From Fasciolopsis buskii (taxonomy: Eukaryota; Platyhelminthes; Trematoda; Plagiorchiida; Fasciolidae), in the NCBI GenBank assembly GCA_008360955.1, contig LUCM01000822.1, positions 568,798-632,797 on the forward strand: 64,000 nucleotides of DNA, read 5' to 3'. The notes below the pieces were generated by a model. That model worked only from the letters and a program-made list of their open reading frames with translations. It had not been told where the DNA came from and made no database searches. Position 1 is the stretch's first letter. Each line of letters opens with the position of its first letter. Made by a program: the position numbers and the translations under genes. This document shows positions 23,961 to 36,899 of this stretch, in pieces.

Positions 23961-26198
23961 AGACACAGCCCCAGGAATTTCTTTTGTTTAAGGTGCAGGC
24001 AGAAAGCGAAGACAGTTTAATCCTCCCAGACATCGTGATGATTTCATTTAACTTGCTGACAATGCTTGTTTCGGTCATAAAGCCGAAATGACCATAAAAG
24101 GCTTTCGGATTTTTCTTTCTCAATTTCGACAATGACTCGAAAATCATTACTTCACATATCAACAACAACGACTGCCCAAGTAATCACGACAGTGTTCATA
24201 GTTGAACTTTTGGCTGTGAACCCATCAAAGATTTCGAGGTAGCCTAATAGCTACAGTCCATGAAATGATGGTCAGTTATACAAAAAGCCTCCGAAAATGG
24301 ATGTTATCCTTTTCAATGATGGGTTCCACTAAACAGATGCAATTTAATTCTAAATTAATTCATCATGCATTCACACGCCGGTTATGATTTAGGCAAAGTC
24401 CTAGTGCCAAACAGCATAACAGATCTGTGATTATGAATTACACGGTACGTTTGAGAAATTCAGCATTGACACGGGTGCGATACAAAACTGGACAAATTAA
24501 TGAAACCTAAACAGGGATTGCTAAAGTGCGCCTGATGCAAAAACGAACAGAAAATAGGGAAGGGTACATCCTTGATCATTTCGTCATGAATTGCAATCAG
24601 ATGCTGAAAGAACAGATTCATTTTGTCTGTATGCACTTCCCATGATCCAGAGTGCTCGGCTGAACAGTACGTACACAAAATTTTTCATACGTTGTTCACA
24701 ATCTTGTTTGTACGACAAAAGCAAAAGACACGTTCCTCAAACGTTACCGTTAATCAACAAGTTGGTCTCACAAATCAAGTCACCGAACGAGTGGAACGAG
24801 TGGACGACTGATTATGCCTTTGCGTAATGAAATTCCGAATGCGTGGGTTGTTTCGCTTCCTGTCAACGATAAAGAGCAGAATTTAGCAGAAATCAACGCT
24901 TTCTTCCGATATGCTGGTAGTATTGCTTGTACCATTTGGCTTCGAATCTTTGTTTGTACTAGTTAAAATTGGATACCAAGTGAACCAAAATTATAGCGAC
25001 ATTTTGAGTGCAAAAACAGGTCGCTGGACGCGGTTCACACACTACTAATCGAAAGTGAGTTGGTGCAGATTTGGATGCATTTATGGTAACCTGCAGAAAA
25101 TCTGAACCAAATGTGTAAGTCCTCTACCAAGCACACACATACCATTCATCTATTACAAGTGATATGTTTGGAACTCAGAACCCTTGCCGAGTATCGAACT
25201 TCTTTGTGATAAATCGGGCATGCACCATTGACGCGAGCATAGATTTCCGGCTGGCTGATTGTTTTTGAGGCTCTTTCATATTTTATGATTTGTTGTCATA
25301 TTTTAGAGTAAACGTGTCCTAAAAAAGAAACACTGCTCCGATTTGATTATTGCATACCGTCTATGTTTGTGTTAAATGATAACGAGTCAACTGGGAATTG
25401 TCTTTATTTTACAGCGTGCAAATCTGATCACCACAAGTTGATGGGACGCTCATTCGGCAGGCTTCTAGCATTCCGCCATTAGAATTGATTATTTTACTTA
25501 GTTAAGGGAAACGTTCACGGGTTTTGTGTGGCTTACCTGAGTTGGATTGATTCGTCTTGATGACTACGGGGGGTGTAATCAAAAACCAGCAGTCGGCAAT
25601 TCAGTAGAGGTATCCTAGAATTTCAGCCACTGGTTTGGATAGCTAGGTCAAACTTATTTCTTTCAAAAGTTACAGTTTGAGAGACCAAGACGTCCGAAGT
25701 ATGAGAAGAATATACCATACAGTGTTAATAATCCGTAGAGATAGATATAGCTTCTCAATGAGGTTGCATCAATTCGGTTTACTGTTTTCATTAATCCTTT
25801 ATTATTTATCATAGCCAAATTACGCTTTCTTCTGAGTGAGACAATAGTATCGGCTGCCAGTTAGGGCCACGAAAACCCCATTTGGCTAAGAATGTCTGTT
25901 CCAAGTAATATATGCTTGTCTCTACTGATTGTCTTTGTATTTCACGTAGGCTACAGAAAATTCTTTGTGGCTCACTCAAAATTTGATGTTGGTTGCTTCC
26001 GAAACTGTTTTTCTGTCCTCCTTGGCAACAATTTTGACGGACAAATGCTTTTTCACTTCCCATCCTAACTTGTTATTCAAAAGATTTGCTCAACTGGCAA
26101 GCCATCAGCATTTCGGTCTCAAATAAAGTCGACTTTTGACGTTATTGTGACGATGACTTTTCTGTGACGCCGGAGCGAATTATTTGTTCTGAACAGAG
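23961..26198. other. No firm gene
   Basis: Contains a weak tRNA-like fragment at 25.2 kb and short frames at 24.6 and 25.9 kb without recognisable content. Confidence 0.35.
25160..25240 (-). repeat. Weak tRNA-like repeat fragment
   Basis: On the minus strand GCGTCAATGGTGCATGCCC is followed by AGTTCGATACTCGG, a B-box-like match. Probably a decayed tRNA-derived SINE; no copy was aligned. Confidence 0.25.
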
Positions 26199-26696
26199 AT
26201 GGTCACGCACTCTTTTACCCGCCTATTCTCAAGCTACTTTGTCGCCTGCTACGCGCTAATCAGTTGCAGTTTCTTTGACTTTCCAACCCTGATTTCAGAG
26301 GACAAAGATCAACTTTTTGCTGAAAAAAACAACCAAAGTTGCGAAAACGTTTTTCCAAGTACAGTGGAGCCTAAATGTTACCAACTGACGATACAATGGA
26401 AGTAACGAACAGTCAGTTCTAAGCATTCATATAATATCCATATAACACAAAGACATAAATATATATATTATTTTACCCTGTGCACTTTTAGTAAACGGAA
26501 CGAAATGCAGATGCTGACACTCATTTTTTTCTGTGTATTTCCAAACCCACTTGGTTTCCTTAGTCAAAAAATCCTCTTTCAGCGCTGGACAATTTCATCC
26601 CATCAAGGATTAGTTCATCTAATATTTGGAGACAACACTTGGAATTCATCGGTTGTGTTTACATTGGTGGTAGTTCAGTCAAACGTAATCTTGTAA
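26199..26696 (+). CDS. Candidate two-exon small secreted protein
   Basis: Exon 1 (26199-26401) starts MVTHSFTRLF and has a hydrophobic core like a signal peptide (FVACYALISCSFF). A polar part with three Cys follows (QSCENVF, PKCYQ). A donor GGAA|GTAACG and a strong acceptor (cacttggtttccttag, ending at 26563) define a 162-nt intron. Phase 2 joins an open frame to a TAA at 26694, giving about 111 aa with a hydrophobic C-terminus. Without splicing the first frame ends at 68 aa. The other exon 2 frame is also open, which weakens the case. No family was recognised. Confidence 0.28.
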
Positions 26697-27901
26697 ATTC
26701 GCATTTCATAACCTGACTTTACCCAAATTCCCAATTTGTACTTACTGGAGAGGTATGCAAAGCTTCAGCCTATCCACTTCGCCGGAAGCTGAACGGATAA
26801 CCGGACTCCCACTTCAATGGAGTGAGACGGTGTTGTCATTGGCTGTATGCATCTGTCTAGTTTTATTAGATACTGAAGCGCTGAAAGCCCCTTCGGATTG
26901 GTTCATACCATTCAAACACAACCACAAATAGCTGACTGGCTGTTCGAGTCAAATTACCATTGTGCCAAGCACAACAGTGACGGCGGGGGAGTCACGTATC
27001 AAACACCGCCTGATCACACTGAATATATGGGGAAACGTTCGGACCTACAAATTCATAACACATGCACGCTGAACAGTCTGCCTAACTGGGGTCCTGCAGT
27101 TAAGAAAGTTATTGAATGAAATAGCAAGTAGTTTTTAGGGTGCCAGCAAAATTACTGATAATCAGACGTATTTGTGGAATGTTGACCCGTGTTGAAACGT
27201 TTCCACGAGACGACTCTGATTCACCTTCTAAAATTTTGAAAACAGGTTGGGAAACATGATGTATTCCGAAATTTGCAATGACCGAGTGTTCAACGTCGTG
27301 AAATTCCAATGTGAATGCCATGACTTTAAGTCTGCACATTGCCTGCAAAATTTTCTCTTTCATCCGTCTGCTAATTGTCACGCTCACGCAGATTGCGCTC
27401 TTGTGCTTTGTCTCCTGATTGGTAAACAATAAGTGATCAACCGCGCTGAATAAATACGCGCTTAAAAAAGGCTTGCAATCCTCAAGAGTGTGCCGATCCT
27501 ATGTTGAAAGGTGTAAACATTTTGAGGAAGTACTTACCTTTTATCCAAGTAAGAAAACAATTCTCCGATTTCAACATGAGGTAAAAATGATCAGTTCCCG
27601 TTTACTTCACTGGTTCTCTGGCATTGCGTGACTCCGATGGTAACGGTAGACACCAACGTATTTGGTCGTTAGACAATCTCCCAGCTTCAATCACTGGATA
27701 ATCGATAACTACTTGACTGATTGCAAACATATTACCACATCAACCAGTCACTGTGTTGATATACGTCTTCCAGAATCAACGAAGTCCGGTAATCGTCGAG
27801 CACCTGGTCAAAAGTAAACGAACGAACAACAGACGAACCCTTGAAATACAACTTCGTTTCCAAATGTCATGTCGACAGTAATCGGCGACTTCTCATTTCA
27901 G
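26697..27901. other. No firm gene
   Basis: A plus frame from 26875 to 27119 is polar and Asn/His/Thr-rich (ending GPAVKKVIE). It could be an exon or repeat, but its 5' boundary is unclear. Confidence 0.3.
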
Positions 27902-28092
27902 TCTTTGTCCAATCTGTTTGGGCATGGTTTGTCCGTATTCCCATCATCTGTCAACTGATTTGCATGAATTTTCAACTTGACTGGCAAATAAAATCAGTGG
28001 AATCGATCTTTAAAAACTATTCCACAGTTTTTGGCACGAATTTGTACGATGTCCCTATAAGCAGCTTGGGATCAGCTAAGACGATCACCTGA
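27902..28092 (+). CDS. Candidate terminal exon with poly(A) signal
   Basis: A strong acceptor (cggcgacttctcatttcag, ending at 27901) opens a frame of 62 codons to a TGA at 28090-28092. The first third is hydrophobic (VWAWFVRIPIICQLI) and the end polar (YSTVFGTNLYDVPISS). AATAAA at 28191 lies 99 nt on, a normal distance. No upstream exon was assigned. Confidence 0.28.
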
Positions 28093-28190
28093 CCGAAGTG
28101 GTGTTTACGAGTTGTCCAACCGAGTTCTTACCCAGGATGTATCTTCATACCAAAATTCGACTCACCAAAACCGATGACACAAATGTAAGC

Positions 28191-28196
28191 AATAAA
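28191..28196 (+). terminator. AATAAA downstream of candidate exon
   Basis: Canonical hexamer 99 nt after the stop of the candidate exon ending at 28092. Confidence 0.25.
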
Positions 28197-29537
28197 ATAA
28201 CGTCCAATTCAAAATATTTTACGTCATTTGTCGTCATTCCTTTAGATCGGAATATGTAATTGAGTTGGGCTCAACCAAACACAGAGAACCATAAACTGAA
28301 GAAAGTCTCCGTGATGCCAGAATCCATCCAGCAAGTTTTGCTCACCAAAATACGCTTGCAACGTGATGCGATGGGTGACTGTGATTATCCTCCTCAAATA
28401 CGCAAGCAAATGCAGACGCACAATTCGGCTACTCCCTGTCTCGAATCACGTTAAGGTTGTTCTGGCTTTTTCGTCTCTGTGGTGACGTTCAGAATTGCAA
28501 TTGCGAATTATTTTCACCCGATTTGGTTGCAAATATTTTAGTGACGATGGATAGATGTGACTGAATATGAGTGCAAAACATTTAAACGGACAAGAACACT
28601 TCATTTTTTATTATTTCAACTTTATTTGACTAATAGTCAAACAAATTGTATATTTTTTGAGCGTGGTTCAGCTTGGCGCTACTTTACGAGATATCTAGCT
28701 GAATGTAGTTCGTTCCCGTTGGTGGAACTAACGTAACTCAACTTCATCCACTCAAGATGCTGGATTCGGTGGAGAGACAATGTTGTTTTGACTTAAGAAA
28801 TATTGTCTAAAATTTATGTATTTGCTGCACGAAACCGGGAGAAAATATTACAGTTTCAGAAAAAGTTTTGAGAAGTAACAAGTTAAAAAACTGATTTAAA
28901 ATGACTGAATATTAGTTTATCTGGTCCCTACTGATTTCTTGTCAGTTCCTTCCACGGACATGACACGTTTCAATAGGTTAATACTGAGGGAAGGCGATTA
29001 GAAATTCATGCATACGCTTGTTCCTATTGTACGTGCCTATACGATGAAACACATTTGGTTAAAACAGCGCTTTCTCATCAGTGACACGGTTTAGGTGTTG
29101 AATATGGATGGGCTATCTCCGTGTGAGACTGGAAGTAGATCGATTCGATGATGCAAAGAAAAATTAAGTTTGCCTTGAAGGTTTTCCAAACACTGTAAAG
29201 TGTGCGAGTTCGAGCGGAGAACAGCGAGTGATAAACTGTACTGAGAATCGTGTTTACATACGCAAGCAGACAATAAGTGTTTGATGAAAAAATCAATCAA
29301 TGATTAAGTAAATGTGGTCCACTCCTAAAAGACACTGTTCATTAATGCAAAATTACGCTAAATACTCCCCACAGATGATTCAATTTTTGATCAAATGACA
29401 GTTTTAGTGAGCATCGAATCGCGGAGACAGTCATTTAGGACAGATACAATGAAAAAATTAATGAAGTTAGATTTGTAACGCACAAATATATTGAATAAGT
29501 ATCCATATGAAATTATTCATCATGAGATATTAACGCA
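28197..29537. other. No firm gene
   Basis: A polar 64-aa frame at 28260-28454 (plus) follows an acceptor-like CCTTTAG at 28242, but that acceptor does not open the same frame. Confidence 0.35.
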
Positions 29538-29790
29538 AAACTCACCATTAAGAAACCATGGAAATATTGTGCAGCTGTTTAATCTTTGTCAAGAATCATC
29601 AGCATGGCATATCCACCACGCCTGAACTGCGACGGGAACCTCAACAAGCACGAACGATTCTGAGTCGAACGCCTTAGCCATTACGCTACCGAACAGGCTG
29701 TGAACGGTTTGTTCAACTTCACCACATGATGTTGCACCTATGTGTCACTGATTTCCAAGTCCACGAGCCGCTAGCGCAAAGCAATCAACC
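29538..29790 (-). mobile_element. tRNA-derived SINE-like repeat (family 2), minus copy
   Basis: On the minus strand it reads GTTGAACAAACCGTT, then GGTAGCGTAATGGCTAAGG (an A-box-like stretch with the look of a tRNA D-arm), then GGTGGATATGC, and ends TTTCCATGGTTTCTTAATGG. The same order recurs on the plus strand at 30.0-30.2 kb, making an imperfect inverted repeat. Confidence 0.6.
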
Positions 29791-29936
29791 CCTACTGATA
29801 GATGACTTCTCTCCAGGTAGCTTAAGTGCAACGAAGGCTTTGAACATGACCTACAGAGCTTAGCTACTTGGTATGTTTCAGTTGTAAAAGAATAAATGTT
29901 TCCATGAAATAATTCAACACGGAAAATCATCGAAAA

Positions 29937-30012
29937 ACTCACCATAAAGAAACCATGGAAACACTTTACATCTCTTTCCTCCTTGTTGGGAATTTTCAGC
30001 GCCCCGTGACCA
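29937..30012 (-). repeat. Truncated third copy of the family 2 repeat
   Basis: Only the 3' end of the repeat is present, including CCATGGTTTCTTTATGGTGA on the minus strand. It matches the end of the copy at 29.54-29.6 kb in the same orientation and abuts the plus-strand copy. Confidence 0.5.
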
Positions 30013-30230
30013 TGCGAATCAGTGGCAGGGAAGTGCAACATCTTGTTGTGAAGTTGAACAAACCGTTGAGAACCTCCCCGGTAGCGTAATTGTTAAGGCG
30101 TTTGACTTAAAATGCCTCTTCCCGCGTTCGTATCCCAGTTCGGGCCTGGTGGATATGCATTGCTGTTGATTCCTAACAAGGATGAAACAACTGTACAGTG
30201 CTTCCATGTTTTCGTAATAGCGAGTTGGGC
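30013..30230 (+). mobile_element. tRNA-derived SINE-like repeat (family 2), plus copy
   Basis: It contains GTTGAACAAACCGTT near 30052 and the A-box-like GGTAGCGTAATTGTTAAGG near 30080. A B-box-like CGTTCGTATCC follows near 30125, then GGTGGATATGC and CAACTGTACAGTGCTTCCAT. It is homologous, by eye, along its length to the minus copy at 29.5-29.8 kb. Confidence 0.6.
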
Positions 30231-30494
30231 GGTGATATCACGTGGTGAAATATTCCAGGTTTACTAGTTCAATTGCAATCCAGAGCAAGTGCTCATTTGT
30301 TTGCAGTGTTTTCTACTACATGTTGAATTTGTAGACGTTGGGAAACTTTGTGGCAACAGAGCGTAAGACATGGTCACCTATTATTTTCACGCGTCGTTGA
30401 CAGTGTCTATGCATCGGAATGACTAACAATCAAAGAATGATCTTATTCAGTCCGGTCTCGGTAAGTTTAACCAAAATTGTTACTCCTTGTTGCT

Positions 30495-31075
30495 TTCAAC
30501 AAATATTTGAGTAGATTCAGTTCATTGTGGAGAGTCCGCCAAAGCTATATGTATGAGTGATACTTCGCAGATACTCACACCGCAGAAGGCGTTGATAGTC
30601 TGAAACCCTGACCAGAGCCGTTGACTCGAAATCCTTATCCACTAGGCAGGGGAACAGGCGCCTTCTCACCACTACCCACCCTGCCCAAAACAATGGTAGC
30701 TCTGCCCTGGTTATCCTGCGGGACGACCGGTGTGGCGAGGAACTCATTGTCTGTTTTATTCAATGAGGCTTTTGGACTGCTAGAGAATCAAGCCACTAAG
30801 CGGATGAACTATTAAGATTCTCAACTAAGGCCTTTTATTCTAACAAGAACATGTCCACAAGGCGGCGAGGGATGGCTGAGTGGAAATACATTTATTTGTA
30901 TCAGTCACTCCCCCACTCATTATGTCCTTCTGAGTCTCCAGCTCAAATCAGACCCCAACCTGGAGGACTAGGACCAAGGGTGTATTTCATTAGGCATAAC
31001 TGAATCCTTGGGTAAGCCACGCTGGATCATGCAGACACAATAGCAGTCGCATAACGTCTAGGTACATTCACGTTG
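30495..31075. repeat. Dispersed repeat of about 580 bp, copy 1
   Basis: It aligns by eye with 50845-51440 in the same orientation. Shared blocks include a GATACTTCGCAG/GGTACTTTGCGG segment, a TTTATT..TGAG junction, GGCTGAGTGGAAAT/AGCTGAATAGAAAC and a GTAAGCCACGCTGGAT/GTGAGCCATCCTGTAT segment. On the minus strand, CTAGTGGATAAGG near 30640 looks like a tRNA A-box, so it may be SINE-derived. Confidence 0.45.
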
Positions 31076-34000
31076 TAATAATGCTTGTAGACACCTTCTC
31101 AAAGGATCAAATTCTTCGCTTTCATAAAAAAACGTCATCGCTGTCAGTTATGGTTTCCAGAACCACGTAAGTTTGAAAAATTAAAATTTTCTATGTGACT
31201 GCCTTGTGGGGTTCACTTAAATCGAGCAGCTTTAATGTTTTATAACCTGACGATACTGACAGAACCCAGATATTTTGATAAATATCTAGTTGTGCCCACA
31301 AGTCTCTTCTTTGCCTAGGAAAACCAAATGGTTTTGTTGATTAAATAGCGTCGTGAATTGGATCTGTTGTCTAATGTCATCTGAACCGTCCAATCGTTCC
31401 AATAAAGATATTTGCGAATAAGGTCTCAACGCACAAATTCCTCGAAGTTTGGAATACCAAAGTGTTATCACATCTCCGTTGTTACGTTTATTTTCAGTCA
31501 TTGGTCATAGCGAACAGTATCTAATATTGGCGTCGCGTCAAACAAAAAACCTATGACGTGTATGAACAAATTATGGTTAGCTGTTCGAAACTGGCTTTTC
31601 GTGGGAACGAATAAAATACAATCAAGATCTTAATCAGGCGTCCGTCGGGCTAAGACTGCAGGCTTTGTTCGTGATAAAGGATGCCAAAAGATTGATGTAC
31701 TACCGAGGCAACGGACCATGTATACTGGAATACACCTGTCATATATTCTGACGTGATAGTCCTTTTTCTGGCCGGATTTTATTGTCAACTAAACCGTGGA
31801 CATCGAACAGTCAACGTTTCGCCACCATTAGTGACAGTGTCACATGGAGACCAATGTGTGCGAGAAACGCATTCGCCTGGTCTGGTGTACCTGTCCCAAT
31901 CCACGAAACGTAATACCTCTTTTTAAGCAAAACACAGGCCGTAAAAGTGAAATAGCTTCACATAAGCATCGGTTCTCATTGGCACTTGCTTCCGTGAAGT
32001 GTATTTTGATAAATAATAGAATCCCACGGGACATCCACTATTTCAACTTAAGTCAACGATGGATGAATTTTTTTTCATAAATCCAATAAAATAGTACTGA
32101 TGATAGTCTACTGTGAAATGCGTAACCGAAGGCCTAGGGAGCATTCATGGTGACCAAGAAAAAATACACCGGTTAAACTATTCACAACTGACCTCGTTCG
32201 TCAATATTTTCTGACATTTATTAATAAACAGATCAGGTGAACATTAGGACTTCCCTACTTCGAATTCAACACTAAGCACTCTTAATCTGTTTGATCTTGA
32301 CGCTGCTAAGTCAGAATATACTGAGAGAATTGTAAAAGCAGCGCCCAGAATTGATTTGCACGGTGAAATATGAATCAGAAAATGACTTGTTCAGCTCCTT
32401 TATGAGATATCCCCTTGTTGTTAATTCTTTGCGGTTTTCGAAACGTTAGCAGAAACGCTTAGATTTTAGTTCCTTTGCGATTTTATTCTCATTCTGACGT
32501 TAAACTAAGTAACTGCGTTTGCCGCACAACAGTGTTTGTCGGGTCAGATCAAGCCAGGTCAGTCGAGTGGATGTTTGGTGACGTAAAAATAGCCAAACAC
32601 GGGAATCCTAACGAATGGTATTCAAAAAACTTCAAAAGAGAGTGATTTTCACATCTTAGCAAACATCCACGTTGGCCAACGTGACTCGAGTTCATCAACT
32701 GTGATACTGTTTGCTTAGCAAACGTGAAGCGGAGCAATAACAAGCGGAAGTGTGCTGGTGATTCTGTTGCTCTTAGACGATGATGAACTTGAACAATCGG
32801 TTTGATGCACTGATAATTTGACTCGAGAATAATTGGCACCTCGTGGGCAATATATTTGTTACTGTAGGGCATGGTAATGCACTTGCAAAAGACGATGGTT
32901 TGGGTAACCTAAAATGCCAAAAACGGTGGTCAAAGTAGGACAAAACCAGTAAGACAATATGCAATCAAAACCGTGTTTACAAGATCAAATGTTGCGGACG
33001 GGAATAATCACAAGGTGTAGTATTACATGACAATGTCATTCCAAAGAAGAAAAATGACACGGTTGGTCCAACAAGACTTGTAATTTACACTGTTTCCAAG
33101 GTTGCTGATAAACGACTATTGTACTGTGATAGTTTTTAGAAAAGTCAAAAAACTCCAAAACTAATGATAAAGTTATGTTGGCATTAATCTTGCCGCAATA
33201 TTATTACAAATATAAACATGGCATATAACGGGCCAACAGTCACTCGAATAATCGTTGAAAATCATTAAGAAATATGTTCATTTATGAATAAGTTTTTGGG
33301 GATGTTGATTATATAGTCCATCGGGACAAGTTATTTGACGTTTGCATCGATTGCAAATCAAATCAACAAAACAAAGTTACTAGTTGTGTTCAAAAATGGA
33401 TTAAGATTGTCTGAAAAAGTAATACGCATATTAGAAACTACCTTGATCTGAACAGGCTCTTAACAGCTTTTGGAAAGATCCGACGTGATTTGGATTGGAT
33501 ATGAGATGCGAAATGAAACAGAACTAATCCAGTTCTGGCAGAGATTTTTCACCTAATCTGATCCGTATGTCAAGTGTTACGTGCCTAAAATTTCTATCAA
33601 TCAACTTGCTTAATGCCACCCATTTACCTGTAACAGATTTAACTGCCTGTGTGCTTAATGGTCGTGCTCAGCTGAATCACGTGCATTAAAATCCAGAAAA
33701 GAGACTGATTACTCGGTTATTTGGCTAGAAAGGGAACACGAATGGAGATCTTTACCCGATAAGTAACAATGTAGACTTAGGTGGTAAACCCGGAATTCGG
33801 GACGGCATAGCTTTTTCCATGAATGGTAATCAAACGAATGTTTTATACACCTTAATCTAAATGGATTATTCGTTATGTAGATTTTCGAGGAGCTGGAAGT
33901 CATAGACAGCCTATAAGCATGATAACTGATTAAAAACCTCGAAACAAGGCTTGCGTGTAACTGTAATTACCTATTCAACTCAACATGACTACTGTCCTTC

Positions 34001-35605
34001 ATTTGGATGTAGCTCGGACCATCTTCGGTGTCATATATGGCATCATCTAGTAAGCAGCTAAAAAAGTTCATCTTACTGTGGTTGTAAAAACAGGAAACCG
34101 ATTTTGTGCACAATATGATTCACCTTATTAACGAGGAGTTCAATGCATTTTTTCTTAGCACAAATCCCAAAGAGATAATCAGCCATGGGCATATTTCTCC
34201 CTTCCGTCAATGTTCTTACGAAAAATGTGTCCCTTTGACTGAACGTGCTTTTTTCGCACTTTATTTTCTTTCACTTTTGGTGATGAATCATGGGCCTGTT
34301 CATTGAGCAAGGATGTGTGAAATGTCATCATCTTTTATTGATGGCTTGCTCGAATTTAAAAAAAATTGCACTAACTTTGACAGGTTGATTGCAGCTGTTG
34401 TCTTTCAGCTACAACTCGATGTCGTTAGTAACTGACATCGATCACGATAAGTTTACTGTGTTTGAATGGCAAGTATTTTTAAATCACTAAACTTCATCTG
34501 TCCAAAACCTTTTCTAGTTTTTCATTTCGTTTAAGTGATTCATGGGAAAGGGCATGCTAAGGGTTATTGCAAAATTTGTCACTGTTGAATCAACCAAGTA
34601 CTGCAAATGTATCGCATATTTTATTAACCGTTTGAACGTAACACGCATGCGCATCCGTAAAACGCACTGTGCTGGCCTTGTCGGTATGAATTCCACTGCA
34701 CAGTGGAAGTTGTAATGCTGCTGCTTAACGGTCACGGCAAACGGAAAATCGACACGGAGAAACGGCAATGAAGTTGGGTAGTTCACCTTGCGTACTCATT
34801 AGTAGTCAAATGAGGCAGCGTCTATGAAAGTCATCGTCAAACTGCATCAAACTATCCGTTACTCCCCTCGATCTAACGATCTAACATATCACCGATGAAA
34901 CAGTGCTCTTTTCCGTTAACCGTCTTCCAGTTTTCAGAATAATTTCCGGGGTAAGAGATTGCACTAAAGGTCTTTTGGCTCTCAAGTTGTAAAGGACGTC
35001 ATACTTTTGGCCAAGATAGATGTCCACTGCGGAGTAACAGTTTCGGTTACATAGATCCGGATTAAAAATATTAATCTCTACGCATTCAGTCATACACAAC
35101 ATGACCTAGCTTTTAAGTTTAAGGGGTGCGTCACTTAAGATCTAAACGAGACCTGGAGTTTATTTCCGAAATCGACTGAATTCTTCTGTACTGACCACGT
35201 GGTCACTCACCGAAATTGGAACGGTTTTTTCCATTTATTCATTTTAATGAAGCTGGATAGCTTTTTCTAGATCCCCTTGCTCAACCTGTTGTTTGTTTGG
35301 CTAACATAACAAGCTCCAATCAAGCAGGTGAGCTGAGAAACCATCAAAGTTGTGGTGCACAGTAGCAGTCAATCTCTCAGTCTCCAAACAACAGCCGCAG
35401 AAACGTATTTGAATAATTTTTCGTTCTGCAGCATTGGACATTTCTCGAACTGATGTTGCGAGGCGTAGTGCAAATAATTCTCTCAGACTATGGTTTCATT
35501 TCCGGGTTAACCTTGACTATTTCTTTTCCGAGCACTAAATTTTGTTTGACTTCCTGCTTGTTTTTGTTCACGTACCTTCCACCGAACTTGTTCCGACATT
35601 CAATT
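31076..35605. other. AT-rich intergenic DNA, nothing assigned
   Basis: Only a partial copy of a dispersed motif at 31.8 kb and chance ORFs were seen. Confidence 0.45.
31812..31840 (-). repeat. Dispersed motif, partial copy
   Basis: CAACGTTTCGCCACC is shared with 55375-55389 (CAACGTTTCGCCCACC); the rest of the 41-bp motif is weak here. Confidence 0.3.
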
Positions 35606-35957
35606 TCAGGAAGGATTTTGTGCAATTAATTTAGTCACCATCCTTCGACTTCTGAGCGGATAAATTTTCTTCTCGCTGCTCATGTTAGATGTCGTATTGC
35701 AGTCGGTGTACGATTGGGTGAAATTGTAATTTTGGGCTGAAGGACTGTACCATCGTAGACGGTTTTCTATAAATCCGCCAGTCAATCGATCATCTCGTGA
35801 AGGAAAAAATGAAGCCATTTTTTTCATTGCCAACTTACTAGTGCTTGCAGTCATACTAACTACTGAGGATAATTCATCCATATACCGACGGTAAAATTTC
35901 AGCTCTTCAGCCTCACTCTTCAGTGCTTGTTTGTTCAGCTTTCCTCGAAATAATTCC
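35606..35957 (-). CDS. Candidate terminal exon, unrecognised protein
   Basis: This open frame of 116 codons and stop is entered after an acceptor-like gtttatgtgcttag. The peptide is polar and well mixed (for example LNKQALKSEAEELKFYRRYMD, split here as LNKQALKSEAEELK and FYRRYMD), with a short helical charged start and a Ser/Lys/Arg-rich end (YPLRSRRMVTKLI). No ATG opens the frame, so it would be the last exon of a minus-strand gene. I recognise no family. There is no close canonical poly(A) signal. The Gypsy gag relic is 0.95 kb upstream, but the peptide does not look like gag or pol. Confidence 0.33.
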
Positions 35958-36899
35958 CTAAGCACATAAACCAGTTTTGGTCCGATTTACATACTATTAA
36001 TTTGCCGATGAAAGTTTACATCGGACATAAGTTGAAAGTTAGCATTTAAATGCAAGAAAAATGCATTTTCAAAATTCCAATGCTCAAATAATGTTGTTCT
36101 ACTTTATCACATACATAGTTCCAGGTCTATAATAACGTGTCTTGCGATTCTTTTTTTAATCAATAAGGGATTTAACAGTTACGACGAAGTCATATATTTC
36201 GGGCAACCTCCATCTAGACAGCTCATTTCGAAAAGGACCAAATATGAGTCAAACACAGCCACTCAGTTAACAGGATCAGCTTGTTCTCGACATTCATGGT
36301 TTTAACGGCTGTTAGGTTTGTGCAGGTTTGGTAAGCCATATGCACACGGTACGTTCGAGCCATTTGGTAAAATCAAAAGGAACGAGTTCGTTCTAGGTTT
36401 TCTAATTCAAGCGGTCAACATGCTCGAGTATTCAAACGCAGTGCGAAACCGCAGGTGAGCAATAGGAGAACTGAGACGAAACAGGTAGCAATTTGCCCTC
36501 AAATCAATTGAAAGTCACCTTTCACTTCATTTCTCACGTTTCATAAGAAACTTTTTATACCCAGTCTGCTACTTATCATGTCGGTTGTTTTGATCATGTG
36601 TGCGTTTTGTCAGCGCAGTTCAGGTAGTGCGCTACACAGTTTTACGTGCACAGTATCGATCGCCATGACCACATTATTGGGCCAAGTAAAATATTTTAGT
36701 TAGTTCACACCTGATCCGATACAATGAACGGTGGTATATACATTCGTAAGATGTAAAAATGTGATCCTTGCTAAACTGTACACATGCGTGAGGAATGTGA
36801 CATCTTATGGGCTAAGATGTGCAATAATATATCTTGATTTTTGCAGCGGATAAAAGAAATGATTGGCCTTTCTGTATGGGACAAACACACGTAACCACT

